Part shown: piece by piece, positions 26,302 to 35,600 of the stretch
Layout of the letters: every line of letters begins with the position of its first letter
How positions within the stretch are numbered: position 1 is the first letter of the stretch
Source: G963662655 sp963666875
Lineage (GTDB): Bacteria > Cloacimonadota > Cloacimonadia > Cloacimonadales > JAIOQZ01
Assembly: GCA_963666875.2 (NCBI GenBank)
Contig: CAXXPU010000015.1
Location: forward strand, 77,583-141,582
Direction: 5' to 3'
Length of the DNA: 64,000 nucleotides
Notes under the pieces: model-generated
Seen by the model: the letters and a program-made list of their open reading frames with translations, nothing else
Told to the model about the DNA's origin: nothing
The model's database searches: none
Translations under genes and position numbers: made by a program

Positions 26302-28182
26302 CTACTGGCGGGAGACGGCATCCTCGAACGTGATCAGGTACAAAGGATTCTCCATGGACGGAAACGCGATCGGAATACCGGTGATATGCAGTAATTTCGC
26401 GTTATACTCGACGGTATTGCGAGTCTTCTTTCCTTCCATATCACAGGTTTTCAATAGCGTCTCCAGTGCAGGTTTCAACGGTATATCGATGATCTCCGCT
26501 AGAATGGGCGGATCGCCGTTCCTGATTCCGCTGAAATACTTCTCGCCACCGTTGAAGGCGCAGATCAGACGTCCGTCGTGATCGATCAGAATCGATGGCG
26601 GCTGTGTCTCCTTGATGATGGCCTTCAGAAGCTGCCTGCCGATGACTTCCATTCCCGACGGCCTATAATAGATATGCTCTTCGGCATCGTTTACTCTTTT
26701 AATATTATCCTGTTTCCGTTCAACAGGTTTGTAGATTTTCCATGCGGGATCTACCGTCTCGAAAAGGTTGCCTTCGTCACCCGCTGACTCTCCCGAACCG
26801 AGGATCAAATAGCCTGAGGGCTTCAGGGAGTCGTGGAGCTTTGAGAGCAATTGCTTCTGCGTATCGGGTTTCAGGGCTCGCATCAGGTAACGGCAGGCGA
26901 TGAGATCAATATCCTGAATCGGATGCTGTGTGAGGACGTTGTGTTTCTGGAACATGACGAGGTTTCGCAGTTCTTCGCCGACGCCGAAGCATCCGTCTTC
27001 ATCGGTGAAATATGTCAGCAGATAATCTTCATCGACATCCGCAATGATCCCTTCGGGATAGATACCTTTTCGTGCGTGATTGAGTGCGACATCATCCAGA
27101 TCGGTCGCATAGAGCATTACATCGCGCGATTGTCCCTGAATGGCTTCGAGAAGCAGTAACCCGATCGAATAAGCCTCTTCCCCTGTGGAGCAACCGATGA
27201 CCCATACGCGAATGGGTTCCTTCTCTTTCTGCGATTCGAGAATAGCGGGAATAACTTCGTTTTCAAGGCAATCGAACGCGCCGTAATCGCGGAAGAATCG
27301 CGTGGTGGTCATCAGGAAATCTTTTCGGAGGATGGAGATTTCCTCTTCATTATTCAGGAGGTAATCAACGTATTGCTCCATTGTCTTGCAATGGGACATG
27401 GTCATGCGGCGTTCGATTTTCCGTTCGAGGAATTTCGGCTTGTAATGGGAGAAGTCAATGCCCTCGTGGTCGAGAAGGATTTCGATGATCCTCGTGAACC
27501 AGTTTACGCCCCTTATCCGGTCGCTCTCATCGGCAGACCCTTGAAGCCCCTTGCGCTGGCTTACATAGCGGATCAATTGTTTTGGCATATCCCGCGGCGA
27601 TACGATGTAGTCGAACAGCTCGGTCTTGTATGAATTGCAGGCATGTTTGCTGCTCCTGGAGATCGCGCTGTCGTTGATCATGATCATTCCGCCGTTTGCT
27701 TTGATGGCATTGCAACCCTGTGTCCCATCCGATGTATTTTCGGAAAACAGAATCGAGATTGCTTTATCACGATAGTTTTCCGCGAGCGAGCGGAAGAAGC
27801 AATCGGCGTGATGGAGCGTTTCTTTATTACAGGTATCGGGTAATACCTTGAACCGGTTTCCTTCGATCACAGGTGTTTTGTTCGGTAAAACGTGATAAAA
27901 TCGATCCGGCAGGATTTCTGTGCCGTCCGTGATCTCGATAACGTGATCGGGATTGAACTTTCCCAGAAGGTCGATCATCATGCTTTTGTTGTTATGTAGA
28001 ACGGGCTGTACGAGAACATAAGACAAACCGGTGTTGATCGGCAGCACTTTGAGAAATGTCTCGAGATACTCTATGCTATGATCGGATACACCAATTCCAA
28101 CAACGAATGTGTCGCTTTTTATTTCAGGTACGTGTGCGCCATTGTATTGTTTCTCTCCAACACTCAAGTCGGATAAATCCAT
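26302..28182 (-). CDS. CheB-like/CheR hybrid protein with degenerate methylesterase domain
   Basis: A 626-residue protein: CheB methylesterase-like domain (about 20-205), CheR methyltransferase (about 225-490) and a C-terminal PAS-like segment (about 520-626, ILIDHDGRLICAFNGG). In the CheB part the serine of GIGVSD and the Asp of TSDGTQG are kept, but the usual catalytic His of VQH is Pro (YVLVQPVLH). The methylesterase is therefore doubtful. In CheR the SAM loop VIGCSTGEEAYSIG and YATDLDD are intact, while the conserved CRN motif reads ACRYL. No chemoreceptor, CheA or CheW lies nearby. The ATG at 28180-28182 follows GGGAGG; 38 further open codons upstream are unsupported. Confidence 0.85.
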   Translation of the reverse strand: MDLSDLSVGEKQYNGAHVPEIKSDTFVVGIGVSDHSIEYLETFLKVLPINTGLSYVLVQPVLHNNKSMMIDLLGKFNPDHVIEITDGTEILPDRFYHVLPNKTPVIEGNRFKVLPDTCNKETLHHADCFFRSLAENYRDKAISILFSENTSDGTQGCNAIKANGGMIMINDSAISRSSKHACNSYKTELFDYIVSPRDMPKQLIRYVSQRKGLQGSADESDRIRGVNWFTRIIEILLDHEGIDFSHYKPKFLERKIERRMTMSHCKTMEQYVDYLLNNEEEISILRKDFLMTTTRFFRDYGAFDCLENEVIPAILESQKEKEPIRVWVIGCSTGEEAYSIGLLLLEAIQGQSRDVMLYATDLDDVALNHARKGIYPEGIIADVDEDYLLTYFTDEDGCFGVGEELRNLVMFQKHNVLTQHPIQDIDLIACRYLMRALKPDTQKQLLSKLHDSLKPSGYLILGSGESAGDEGNLFETVDPAWKIYKPVERKQDNIKRVNDAEEHIYYRPSGMEVIGRQLLKAIIKETQPPSILIDHDGRLICAFNGGEKYFSGIRNGDPPILAEIIDIPLKPALETLLKTCDMEGKKTRNTVEYNAKLLHITGIPIAFPSMENPLYLITFEDAVSRQ

Positions 28183-28283
28183 TAAACCTCCCGACAATGC
28201 TCGATATAATAAAATACGAAGGAAACAAGTGAATGTCAAACAGAAGAGGTGATATAAGTGTATGTTTTCTGAGAAGATAACGA

Positions 28284-28307
28284 GGAGCCAAGACATATCT
28301 TAGCTCC
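28284..28307 (-). terminator. Probable terminator of pckA
   Basis: A stem GGAGCTAAGA/TCTTGGCTCC (one mismatch) around a 4-base loop lies about 55 bases past the pckA stop. The downstream T content is modest, so it is less certain than the other terminators. Confidence 0.5.
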
Positions 28308-28360
28308 CCGCAATAGTTTATTGAATCAGATTAAGTTGAACTTTAATTAATGAATCCGGC

Positions 28361-30097
28361 TCATTTATCAAAGCTCGTTTGAAGGACGCGTTCGAGATTG
28401 CTCAGAAGATACGGTTTCTGCGTAAGATCGGAAGAAATCAGGAACTGCCTTCTCTGCGCGAAACGATCGCGAATCAGATGGTTGTAATCGTCGATATTTT
28501 CGCGTGTACGCGGGTTGTAACGATCATAGTATCCCGGAAGCGCTTTATCGACTGTTTCTTTCGTCGGAATCAGGATTCCCTGGATCGCGCTCCATTCTTC
28601 CCACTCGAGCTGATCGGTGAGAATCAAGGTCTGCATCATGAGGGATGTCTTGAGCGGAATCGACTCCAGATCATCCTCGGATGTCTTCCAGTAACCGCGG
28701 GAGTTGAACGCATAAACGTCTGCACCGTTATCGATCACGTTCAGAAACGCTTCGACATCCTTGTAGAGTTCATATACGCGGAAGGGGTTGGCGAATGGCT
28801 CGAAGACCAGCTTCTTGAGCTCTTCTTCCGTGACGTTTTCGGCGCGGTTGCGCTTGGTGATGAGCGAAGCGCCCATGGCCACTGCGAGGTGGCGATCGCT
28901 GAACTTGACCACCGGCGGCAGGATAATGTCTTTCATCAGCCAGCAGAGCGCTTGCGGGAAGGAGCAGCGATTGACATAGTCACCCAGGAGGTCGCGATCG
29001 AGCAGTGCTCTGCCGTTGCCCTGGCGAAGATCGAGTCCCACAGGTATATTTTTGCCGTCGATGTTCATCACAGCGTGATTCATCAGGCTGATGGTGTATC
29101 TCCAGTCGGGATGGTCCGGTGGACGGCTATCGGTCTTGTCGAAGAGGGATGGTTCCCAGACGCGGCAGACCTTTTCTTCGGTATCGATCTGGAAGGCATC
29201 GTCGTGCAGCACCACTTTCTTGAAGCCTTCAGGGAGGGTTCCTGCGTTGTCGTGGCTGTTGGTGTGCGAGGACTTGCCTGTGCCGGAGAGCCCGTAGAAC
29301 GCGATCGAGCGTTTGCCGAGTTTGTGGTACTTGTCTTCGGCACACTGCGTGAAATCGATTTCCTTGATTCCACCGTGGCAGGCTGCCATTCCGAGCCGCA
29401 TACCGGATGTCCACGCCAGGGTGAGCGTACCTTTCTTCCGCTCGCCGAAGTAGTGCATACCGAGGTTGAAGATCACGTTGTGCTTCTCGTCAACCAGCGC
29501 GAGTTGCGGAGCGCCGACATTGTGGTAATACGAATCGTCGCAGGTCCATTCGTTGAATGCGACGATGATGATGTCCTGGATAGGAAGCTTTCTACTGGCG
29601 TCGTACTTCTCTGCGATATCCGAATAAGGCATGAAATTGACGAGCCAGTTGAACACGTTCATTGCGTCGGATTCAGTCGTCACGAAATGCGCCTTGATCA
29701 TCAGATCGTCGTCCAGCCCAAGGACACCCTCGGCACGAATCAGCTTCTTCTGTTCGAGCTGAAACATGGCTTCGCGAAGATCGCCTTCCACCTTGTTTCG
29801 CTCCAGCTCACCCATGCGGTTGTAGAAGCGACGTGCCTTTGCGGTGCGACCGATAATCTTTCCGTGGCAGTCGTCGAGCACTTTCGCGCCCTTGGGAAGT
29901 CCGAGAACTTCCGCCGCCTGCGGATATATTTCAAGATCTGTCTCGAAAACACCTGGCTGCTTGCGTGCCAGTTCATACGCTTCCGCTGTCGTGACCTTAC
30001 GAACATTAGGATTCCATAAAACTGTTTCGGCAATTGCTCGTACCCGAGATAATTGAGATAGTTCAGTGTAAAACTCGAAACTTGACTTGCTGGCCAT
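28361..30097 (-). CDS. pckA: Phosphoenolpyruvate carboxykinase (ATP)
   Basis: A 578-residue protein of the ATP-dependent PEP carboxykinase family, which interconverts oxaloacetate and PEP. The kinase-1 P-loop GLSGTGKSS is near residue 270, kinase-2 HDDAF near 306, and the substrate-binding region with GERKKGTLTLAW lies before them. It is some 40-50 residues longer than the E. coli enzyme, mostly at the N-terminus. GGAGG precedes the double ATG at 30095-30100; I prefer the second ATG for spacing. An adjacent-strand open frame of 546 codons here is a shadow. In anaerobes this enzyme often runs in the anaplerotic direction. Confidence 0.92.
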   Translation of the reverse strand: MASKSSFEFYTELSQLSRVRAIAETVLWNPNVRKVTTAEAYELARKQPGVFETDLEIYPQAAEVLGLPKGAKVLDDCHGKIIGRTAKARRFYNRMGELERNKVEGDLREAMFQLEQKKLIRAEGVLGLDDDLMIKAHFVTTESDAMNVFNWLVNFMPYSDIAEKYDASRKLPIQDIIIVAFNEWTCDDSYYHNVGAPQLALVDEKHNVIFNLGMHYFGERKKGTLTLAWTSGMRLGMAACHGGIKEIDFTQCAEDKYHKLGKRSIAFYGLSGTGKSSHTNSHDNAGTLPEGFKKVVLHDDAFQIDTEEKVCRVWEPSLFDKTDSRPPDHPDWRYTISLMNHAVMNIDGKNIPVGLDLRQGNGRALLDRDLLGDYVNRCSFPQALCWLMKDIILPPVVKFSDRHLAVAMGASLITKRNRAENVTEEELKKLVFEPFANPFRVYELYKDVEAFLNVIDNGADVYAFNSRGYWKTSEDDLESIPLKTSLMMQTLILTDQLEWEEWSAIQGILIPTKETVDKALPGYYDRYNPRTRENIDDYNHLIRDRFAQRRQFLISSDLTQKPYLLSNLERVLQTSFDK

Positions 30098-30325
30098 CAT
30101 TCCTCCGATTATTGAATAATGAATGTGCAAAAGATTGAGATTTAAATGATTTCGTCAATAGAATTCGTCCCGGTTCGGTTCTCGTATAGGTCAACGATAA
30201 CATCGGCATGTGCTGTAGATAGTCGTAATATGCTGTGGTAAAAAGATATGCGATAGAGCGTGTGAGGCATTTTCGAAGACTGGATATGCTTCAGAATTAT
30301 TTCCAGTGACTTCGTCGTGATTTTA
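30098..30325. other. Intergenic upstream of pckA, interrupted by the IS256-type insertion
   Basis: A minus-strand open frame ends at 30142 and covers about 60 codons up to the IS border (peptide includes ILKHIQSSKMPHTLYRISF). It has no start of its own and no family that I recognise. It could be the tail of a small gene cut by the insertion, or chance. The pckA promoter must also lie here. Confidence 0.3.
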
Positions 30326-31635
30326 GGTACCGTCCCAAGTAGTGTGTCTGATTGACAAAAAAGAGCAAGAACCTCCAAGGTTAAATTGGCAAACAAAACC
30401 AAGGAGGTTCTCATGAACTTTTCGCTCCCACAAATAGAGCAAATCGTCGACACAGCTCTCAACAAGCATGGTCTTAACCAAGTCTATCAAACGTTTTGCA
30501 ATTGTCTAATGAAATTGGAGAGAAACGAGTTTTTACGCCTTGCGTCCGATATGAATAACAAAGGAAATGGTTACCGAGCAGGCTCTGCGAGCGGAGTTTG
30601 GGGTTCCTTGTCGCTACGGATTCCACGTGATCGTCTTGGGCATTTTTACCCGGTAATCCTGAGCGTATTGCGCAATCAGGAGAATGAGCTCCACGAGCTT
30701 GCTTTCAACCTTTACAGCAAGGGTTTATCGACACGAGATGTAAGTGACGTTTTCGAAAGTATTTACGGTAAGAACTACAGCAAATCCAGTATCAGTCGAA
30801 TCACGCAGTCCTTCTCAGAAGAGCTTCAGCAGTGGCGTGACCGTCTTCTGCAAAGGCGATATCCTGTTTTAATCGTGGATGCTCTGTTTACCCATATCAG
30901 AAGGGCAGGAAAGGTCGAGAGTGAAGCAATCTATACCGTGATCGGTCTGCAGGAAGATATGAGTCGAGATATCCTTGCAATCGAGAATATCCCCCAGGAA
31001 TCCGCTTCGGGGTGGGCGTCTCTGCTGCAAAACCTTAAGGCAAGAGGTTTGGAGACAACAGACCTCATCATCGCTGATGGTATCAATGGTCTTGAGAACA
31101 GCATTGCTCGTGTCTATCCTGAAGCTGATTTGCAGAAGTGTGTCGTCCACCTGAAACGAAATATTCTCAACCATGTTCGTCATGACCATAAGGAGGAAGT
31201 TGCGGCAGATTTACGTGAGGTGTTCAACATATCGGATCCCACCTTTTCCCGGGAGGAAGCGAGTGACAGATTCGAAACTTTCTGTGTCAAATGGGGATCG
31301 AAATACCCATATATCAAAAGGCTGAAGAATCGACACGAGATGACGTATTACTTCACCTATCTACAATATGATTACCGTATCAGAGGAATGATCTATACGA
31401 CGAACTGGGTGGAACGTTTGCACAAAAGCTTCCGACGGGTATTGAAGATCAGAAACTCAATGCCGACGGAGGAGTCGGCATTGCTGCTGCTTTCGAAAGT
31501 TGCTATGGATAAGTCTGATCGATACCGAAAGTATCCGATCTATAATTTCAAGTTTGACACGAAACTCTTTCCAAATAAATACTGAATGAGATTGTATACC
31601 TTGAAGGTTCAAGACACACTTAAAGGGACAGTACC
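30326..31635 (+). mobile_element. IS256-family insertion sequence, complete, with 8-bp target duplication
   Basis: The element is about 1,310 bp. Terminal inverted repeats begin GGTACCGTCCC at 30326 on the left and, read inward from 31635, GGTACTGTCCC on the right; both continue with AGTGTGTCT. The flanks carry the exact duplication TGATTTTA at 30318-30325 and 31636-31643, as expected for IS256 members (8-9 bp). It encodes one transposase. Intact ends, an intact frame and an exact duplication indicate a recent insertion. Confidence 0.93.
30413..31585 (+). CDS. IS256-family (mutator-type) transposase
   Basis: A 390-residue transposase with the mutator-type DDE core. The first Asp is in LIVDALF (about 160), the second in IIADGINGLENSI (about 225), and the Glu is in TTNWVERLHKSFRR near residue 340, followed by SMPTEESALLLL. 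The ATG at 30413 follows AGGAGG at ideal spacing; the nine codons before it are not used. There is no frameshift. Confidence 0.95.
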   Translation: MNFSLPQIEQIVDTALNKHGLNQVYQTFCNCLMKLERNEFLRLASDMNNKGNGYRAGSASGVWGSLSLRIPRDRLGHFYPVILSVLRNQENELHELAFNLYSKGLSTRDVSDVFESIYGKNYSKSSISRITQSFSEELQQWRDRLLQRRYPVLIVDALFTHIRRAGKVESEAIYTVIGLQEDMSRDILAIENIPQESASGWASLLQNLKARGLETTDLIIADGINGLENSIARVYPEADLQKCVVHLKRNILNHVRHDHKEEVAADLREVFNISDPTFSREEASDRFETFCVKWGSKYPYIKRLKNRHEMTYYFTYLQYDYRIRGMIYTTNWVERLHKSFRRVLKIRNSMPTEESALLLLSKVAMDKSDRYRKYPIYNFKFDTKLFPNKY

Positions 31636-31646
31636 TGATTTTAAAT

Positions 31647-31744
31647 GAATAACCCCCCTTAATCCCCCCTTGTCAGGGGGGTGAAGAAGTAGAAAACCTT
31701 CGTCCCTCACCCCCCTGACAAGGGGGGATTAAGGGGGGTTATTC
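31647..31744. repeat. 38-bp perfect inverted repeat (large palindrome)
   Basis: The arms 31647-31684 and 31707-31744 are exact reverse complements of 38 bases with a 22-base spacer. Within each arm CCCCCCTTAATCCCCCC is the core and CTTGTCAGGGG forms a shorter inner palindrome. It starts 3 bases past the IS256 target duplication and its right arm contains the stop codon of cca. It could fold into a long hairpin at the end of the cca transcript but has no T run. Similar C-rich palindromes are dispersed elements in many genomes. Confidence 0.85.
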
Positions 31745-32998
31745 CTTATCCAGATACCCTTTAACAAAGTCGATTTCGTCGTTTTTCGTAACGATCCGGC
31801 GGTTGACACGCATCACGTAGAGCAGATCGAGCAGCCTTCCGAATTCGGGTCCGAGCTCGACGCCCAGTTCGAGCAGGTCGCCGCCGTTGAGCTTCACCTT
31901 GTCGTGCCGATATGTCTCGATATAGTCGAGGATAACCTGAAATCCGTGTCTGCCGTAGAGGTACAGGAGCGTCTCCGGTTCCAGTGTGCGAAGTTGCAGC
32001 GAGATATCGCCTTCTGTGCGACCATCCCACGCTACTTCTTCGAGCAATCCCGACGCCTCCAGCTTGCGCGTTTCGCGCGCGTATATACCAGGCATCCTCA
32101 GCTTGCTGGAAATGCGATCGCGCGATTCCTCAGGCAGATCGGTTGTCAATGCGATCAGATACGGGAGCCAGGATTTCCATTCGCGACCGTGGTATTCGTG
32201 CGTGAAGACGGGCCCATGATCCGTGATATCATTCAGGCATTTTCCGATTGTCTCATCGATGATCAAATCGCGATCGATATGCCTGAGAACGTCGTGCTCC
32301 TGCAAGCCCGTCAGATAGCGAAAAGGCATTGACTCATCGCAGCCCTTCTGTATCTCCTGAAAGAGCCGCTCGCCGGAAACGGTGTTCAGCGCGTTTTCAC
32401 GAACAGCGCAGTCGAGCAGGTGGATGGTCTCGCTTTCGACGGTGAAATCGAACCGCAGTGCGAAGCGGATGCAGCGCAGGATGCGGGTGGGATCGTCGAT
32501 GAAGCTGTATTCGTGCAGGATGCGAAGCATGCCCTGCTGAAGATCGAACATCCCCTCGAAAGGATCGAACAGCCTGCCGAAGTCTTCCGCGTTGAGCGAC
32601 ATGGCCATGGCGTTAATGGTGAAATCGCGTCGGTGCAGGTCGTTTCGCAGGGTCGAATCGGTGACCATCGGTAGCGCGCCGGGAACCGGATAGGCCTCCG
32701 TGCGTGCGGTGGCGACGTCGATCCGGATGCGATCCGTGGTGATCATGGTAGCGGTGCCGAACTGCGGGAAGCTGTAGTACGCTCCGCCGTGTTCGTTCAC
32801 GTAGCTTCGGGCGAAGTCGATGCCGATACCTTCGACGGTGATATCGATGTCGGAGAGTTTACGTCCGAGGATCAGATCGCGAACAATGCCGCCGACTGCG
32901 AATGCGCGCATGTCGAGGCTCGCCCCATGAGCGCCGATCTTCTCCAGCAGCTCCATGGTCTTTTCCGGTATCAGGTCGAGTAGGTATCCTCTATACAT
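31739..32998 (-). CDS. CCA-adding / poly(A) polymerase family tRNA nucleotidyltransferase
   Basis: A 419-residue class II nucleotidyltransferase. Family motifs: AVGGIVRDLILG followed by LSDIDITVEG with the two catalytic Asp residues (about 34-57), RRDFTINAMA (about 123-132) and IDDPTRILRCIRFALRF (about 166-182). It matures or repairs the CCA end of tRNAs, or adds poly(A); the family cannot be split by eye. It overlaps recO by 8 bases and is the last gene of natA-permease-glmS-recO-cca. Its final codons lie inside the large palindrome, so the C-terminus may have been changed by that element. Confidence 0.9.
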   Translation of the reverse strand: MYRGYLLDLIPEKTMELLEKIGAHGASLDMRAFAVGGIVRDLILGRKLSDIDITVEGIGIDFARSYVNEHGGAYYSFPQFGTATMITTDRIRIDVATARTEAYPVPGALPMVTDSTLRNDLHRRDFTINAMAMSLNAEDFGRLFDPFEGMFDLQQGMLRILHEYSFIDDPTRILRCIRFALRFDFTVESETIHLLDCAVRENALNTVSGERLFQEIQKGCDESMPFRYLTGLQEHDVLRHIDRDLIIDETIGKCLNDITDHGPVFTHEYHGREWKSWLPYLIALTTDLPEESRDRISSKLRMPGIYARETRKLEASGLLEEVAWDGRTEGDISLQLRTLEPETLLYLYGRHGFQVILDYIETYRHDKVKLNGGDLLELGVELGPEFGRLLDLLYVMRVNRRIVTKNDEIDFVKGYLDKE

Positions 32999-33758
32999 AG
33001 ATCAACTTTTCGAGTATCTCCAATGACTTCAGGTTGAATTGCCTGTGCATGTTCTCTTCAATATGTAAACGGAGTATCCGGTTCACGGTACGAAAGACAT
33101 GGACCGGGATCGTCAGATCGTCAAGGTAATTGCCGATCACGGGTAGCCTTCCCAACAACTGCGCAGTATCGACGTCAACATGAACCAGATAATCCTCCAT
33201 CACTGGTTTTCTGCACGAGTCGCACACCATTCCGTGTTGTCTCGGGTAGTATGCGCTTGCCTGAATTCCTTCCCGATCACAGAGCACACATTGTTCCAGA
33301 TTCAGCGGAATTCCCATAAATCGTAATACGGCAAGCATAAACCGCCAAAAAACAGCGACACTGTTCTTCGGGTGTTCCACAACGTAGTCGAGAAACCGGC
33401 AGAGGAGTTCGAAAAAAACATCCGAGTCCGATTCGTCGATCATGATTTGCAGGATTACCTCGAACGCCGCCTGGATGCAGGTGTTGGTGACCGGATCGGC
33501 GTGGTAGTTTCTCATGAACGAACCGGAACGGAAATACCACCACTTGGCGTCCTGCGTCTTGTAGAGGGTTATTTCGAGTCGGTTGTTCGGCTCCAGAAGT
33601 CCGACCAGCTTGCTCCCGGTACTCCGCGCACCCTTTGCGACGACCGGGATCATGCCCAGATTCGTCGTCAAGACGTCCAGCAGGATGCTTGTCTCGCGTA
33701 GCGGCATCCTGCGAAGGACGATTCCCTCCGTGACGTACAGCCGGTTTCTGTCCTCCAT
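32991..33758 (-). CDS. recO: RecO, recombination mediator
   Basis: A 255-residue protein. The N-terminal OB fold (TEGIVLRRMPLRETSILLDVLT, part: VLRRMPLRETSILLD) is followed by a helical domain and a zinc finger with CVLCDREG (about 157-164) and VCDSCRK (about 178-184), as in many RecO proteins. RecO loads RecA onto SSB-coated DNA with RecR. It lies 1 base after the glmS stop and overlaps cca by 8 bases. Confidence 0.92.
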   Translation of the reverse strand: MEDRNRLYVTEGIVLRRMPLRETSILLDVLTTNLGMIPVVAKGARSTGSKLVGLLEPNNRLEITLYKTQDAKWWYFRSGSFMRNYHADPVTNTCIQAAFEVILQIMIDESDSDVFFELLCRFLDYVVEHPKNSVAVFWRFMLAVLRFMGIPLNLEQCVLCDREGIQASAYYPRQHGMVCDSCRKPVMEDYLVHVDVDTAQLLGRLPVIGNYLDDLTIPVHVFRTVNRILRLHIEENMHRQFNLKSLEILEKLIYV

Positions 33759-33759
33759 C

Positions 33760-35598
33760 CTATTCCACGGTAACGCTTTTCGCCAGATTACGCGGCTGAT
33801 CGACGTCCAGACCGCGTTCCCGCGCCACGTGATACGCCAGGAGCTGCATGGGAATCACGGACAGCAGCGGCTGTAAAACGGGTATGGTGGTCGGGATGCG
33901 GATCACGCCCTCGGATATTTTCTCCATGCTGGTGTCGCCTTCGCTCACGATGGTGAAAAGACGACCGTTACGCGCCCGGACCTCCTGCAGGTTCGAGTAG
34001 ATCTTGTCGTAGAGGAAGTCGTTCATGGCGATGGCGATGACGGGCATGTTGTCGTCGATGAGCGCGATTGGACCGTGTTTCATCTCGGCGGCGGGATAGC
34101 CCTCAGCATGGATGTAGGATATCTCCTTCAGCTTCAGCGCGCCCTCGAGCGCTACCGGATAGTGGACGCCGCGTCCAAGGTAGAGCGCGTTGGTGGTGTC
34201 TTTTATCGAGTGTGCGATCTTCCTGATTTGGTCGTCCATGTCCAGGATGCGCTGGATTTTATCGGGAATTTTCTTCAGTTCGTTGATAATCTCGGAGCCG
34301 TCACCGGGCGAGAGGTGGTGCATCCGTCCCAGCAGCAGCCCGAGTAGCGTCAGGACGGTCACCTGTGATGTAAAGGCTTTCGTCGAAGCCACGCCGATTT
34401 CGGTGCCGGCGTGGATATAGACGCCGCCGTCCGATTCACGTGCGATGGTGCTGCCGACGGTGTTGGTAATTCCCAGCACACGGGCACCGCGAGCCTTCGC
34501 CTCCCGCATGGCCGCGAGGGTGTCCGCGGTTTCGCCCGACTGGCTGATCACGAAGACCAGTGTCCGCTCCGGAATGATGGGATTGCGATAGCGGTATTCG
34601 CCGGCGTACTCGACCCAGCAGGGGATTCGCGCGAGGTCTTCGATGACATAGCTGCCGATCAGTCCCGCATGCCAGGATGTTCCGCAGGCGATCAGGTGCA
34701 ATTGCCGTATGTTCTTCAGCTCCTCCGGTCGCATGGCGAGTCCGCCTAGTCGCGCGGTGGAGAGACTCTCGACCATCCGTCCGCGGAACGCGTTGGCGAC
34801 CGATGTCGGCTGCTCGTGGATTTCCTTGAGCATGAAATGCTCGTACTCGCCCTTTTCGATGGAGGAGAGGTCCCACTCGACTTCCGAAATCTCGGCGGTG
34901 ACCGGCTCGAGGTCCATCGTCGTGATCTCGAAACGATCTCGGTTTACCGTCACGATCTCGTTGTCCTGCAAGTAAATCACCTTCTTCGTGTGGATGATGA
35001 TCGCGCCCACGTCCGACGACACGAAAAACTCGTCGTCGCCGATACCGAGTATCAGCGGGCTGCCCTTGCGCGCGGCGATGATCTTGTCCGGATAATCGCG
35101 ATGGATCACCGCAATGCCGTAGGTTCCCTCCACAAGCTTCAGCGTACGTCGCACCGCTTCGGTGAGGTCGGCTTTCTGCTTGCAGAAATGGGCGATCAGG
35201 TGCGCGAGGACTTCCGTGTCCGTCTCGGAGACGAATTCGTAGCCCTTCTTGATCAGGAAGGTGCGCAGGTTCTTGTAGTTCTCGATGATGCCGTTGTGCA
35301 CCACCGCGAGTTTCTTTTCCATGTCCCAGTGCGGGTGGGCGTTGACCTCGTTCGGCTCGCCGTGCGTTGCCCAGCGGGTGTGGGCGATACCGATGCTGCC
35401 GATGGTCTGATTGGGCGCCGGCAGCGATCGCTCCAGTTCGATGATCTTGCCCTTTTTCTTGTATATCTTCAGCTCGCTGTCCGGCGTGATGATCGCGGCG
35501 CCCGAGCTGTCGTAGCCTCTGTATTCGAGCCGCTTGATCCCCTCGATGATGATAGGCATCGCGGTTCTGTTACCGATGTATCCAACAATACCGCACAT
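33760..35598 (-). CDS. glmS: GlmS, glutamine-fructose-6-phosphate aminotransferase (isomerizing)
   Basis: A 612-residue enzyme at full family length. The N-terminal glutaminase has the nucleophile Cys2 (MCGIVGYIG) and RWATHGEPN. Two SIS domains follow with CGTSWHAG and the SQSGETADT phosphosugar site. It ends with the canonical PRNLAKSVTVE. It makes glucosamine-6-phosphate for peptidoglycan and lipid A, which fits the lpx genes elsewhere in the window. It starts 2 bases after the permease stop. No glmS ribozyme is expected or seen, since the gene is internal to an operon. Confidence 0.97.
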   Translation of the reverse strand: MCGIVGYIGNRTAMPIIIEGIKRLEYRGYDSSGAAIITPDSELKIYKKKGKIIELERSLPAPNQTIGSIGIAHTRWATHGEPNEVNAHPHWDMEKKLAVVHNGIIENYKNLRTFLIKKGYEFVSETDTEVLAHLIAHFCKQKADLTEAVRRTLKLVEGTYGIAVIHRDYPDKIIAARKGSPLILGIGDDEFFVSSDVGAIIIHTKKVIYLQDNEIVTVNRDRFEITTMDLEPVTAEISEVEWDLSSIEKGEYEHFMLKEIHEQPTSVANAFRGRMVESLSTARLGGLAMRPEELKNIRQLHLIACGTSWHAGLIGSYVIEDLARIPCWVEYAGEYRYRNPIIPERTLVFVISQSGETADTLAAMREAKARGARVLGITNTVGSTIARESDGGVYIHAGTEIGVASTKAFTSQVTVLTLLGLLLGRMHHLSPGDGSEIINELKKIPDKIQRILDMDDQIRKIAHSIKDTTNALYLGRGVHYPVALEGALKLKEISYIHAEGYPAAEMKHGPIALIDDNMPVIAIAMNDFLYDKIYSNLQEVRARNGRLFTIVSEGDTSMEKISEGVIRIPTTIPVLQPLLSVIPMQLLAYHVARERGLDVDQPRNLAKSVTVE

Positions 35599-35600
35599 CG

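Noticed and set aside
28379..30019. 546-codon open frame on the plus strand
   Set aside because: It lies exactly opposite pckA, has no domain or ribosome site, and follows from the codon bias of the real gene.
30142..30465. 107-codon minus-strand frame upstream of pckA
   Set aside because: Its first third runs into the IS256 element, so the full frame cannot be a native gene. Only the last ~60 codons could be a remnant, and they match nothing I know.
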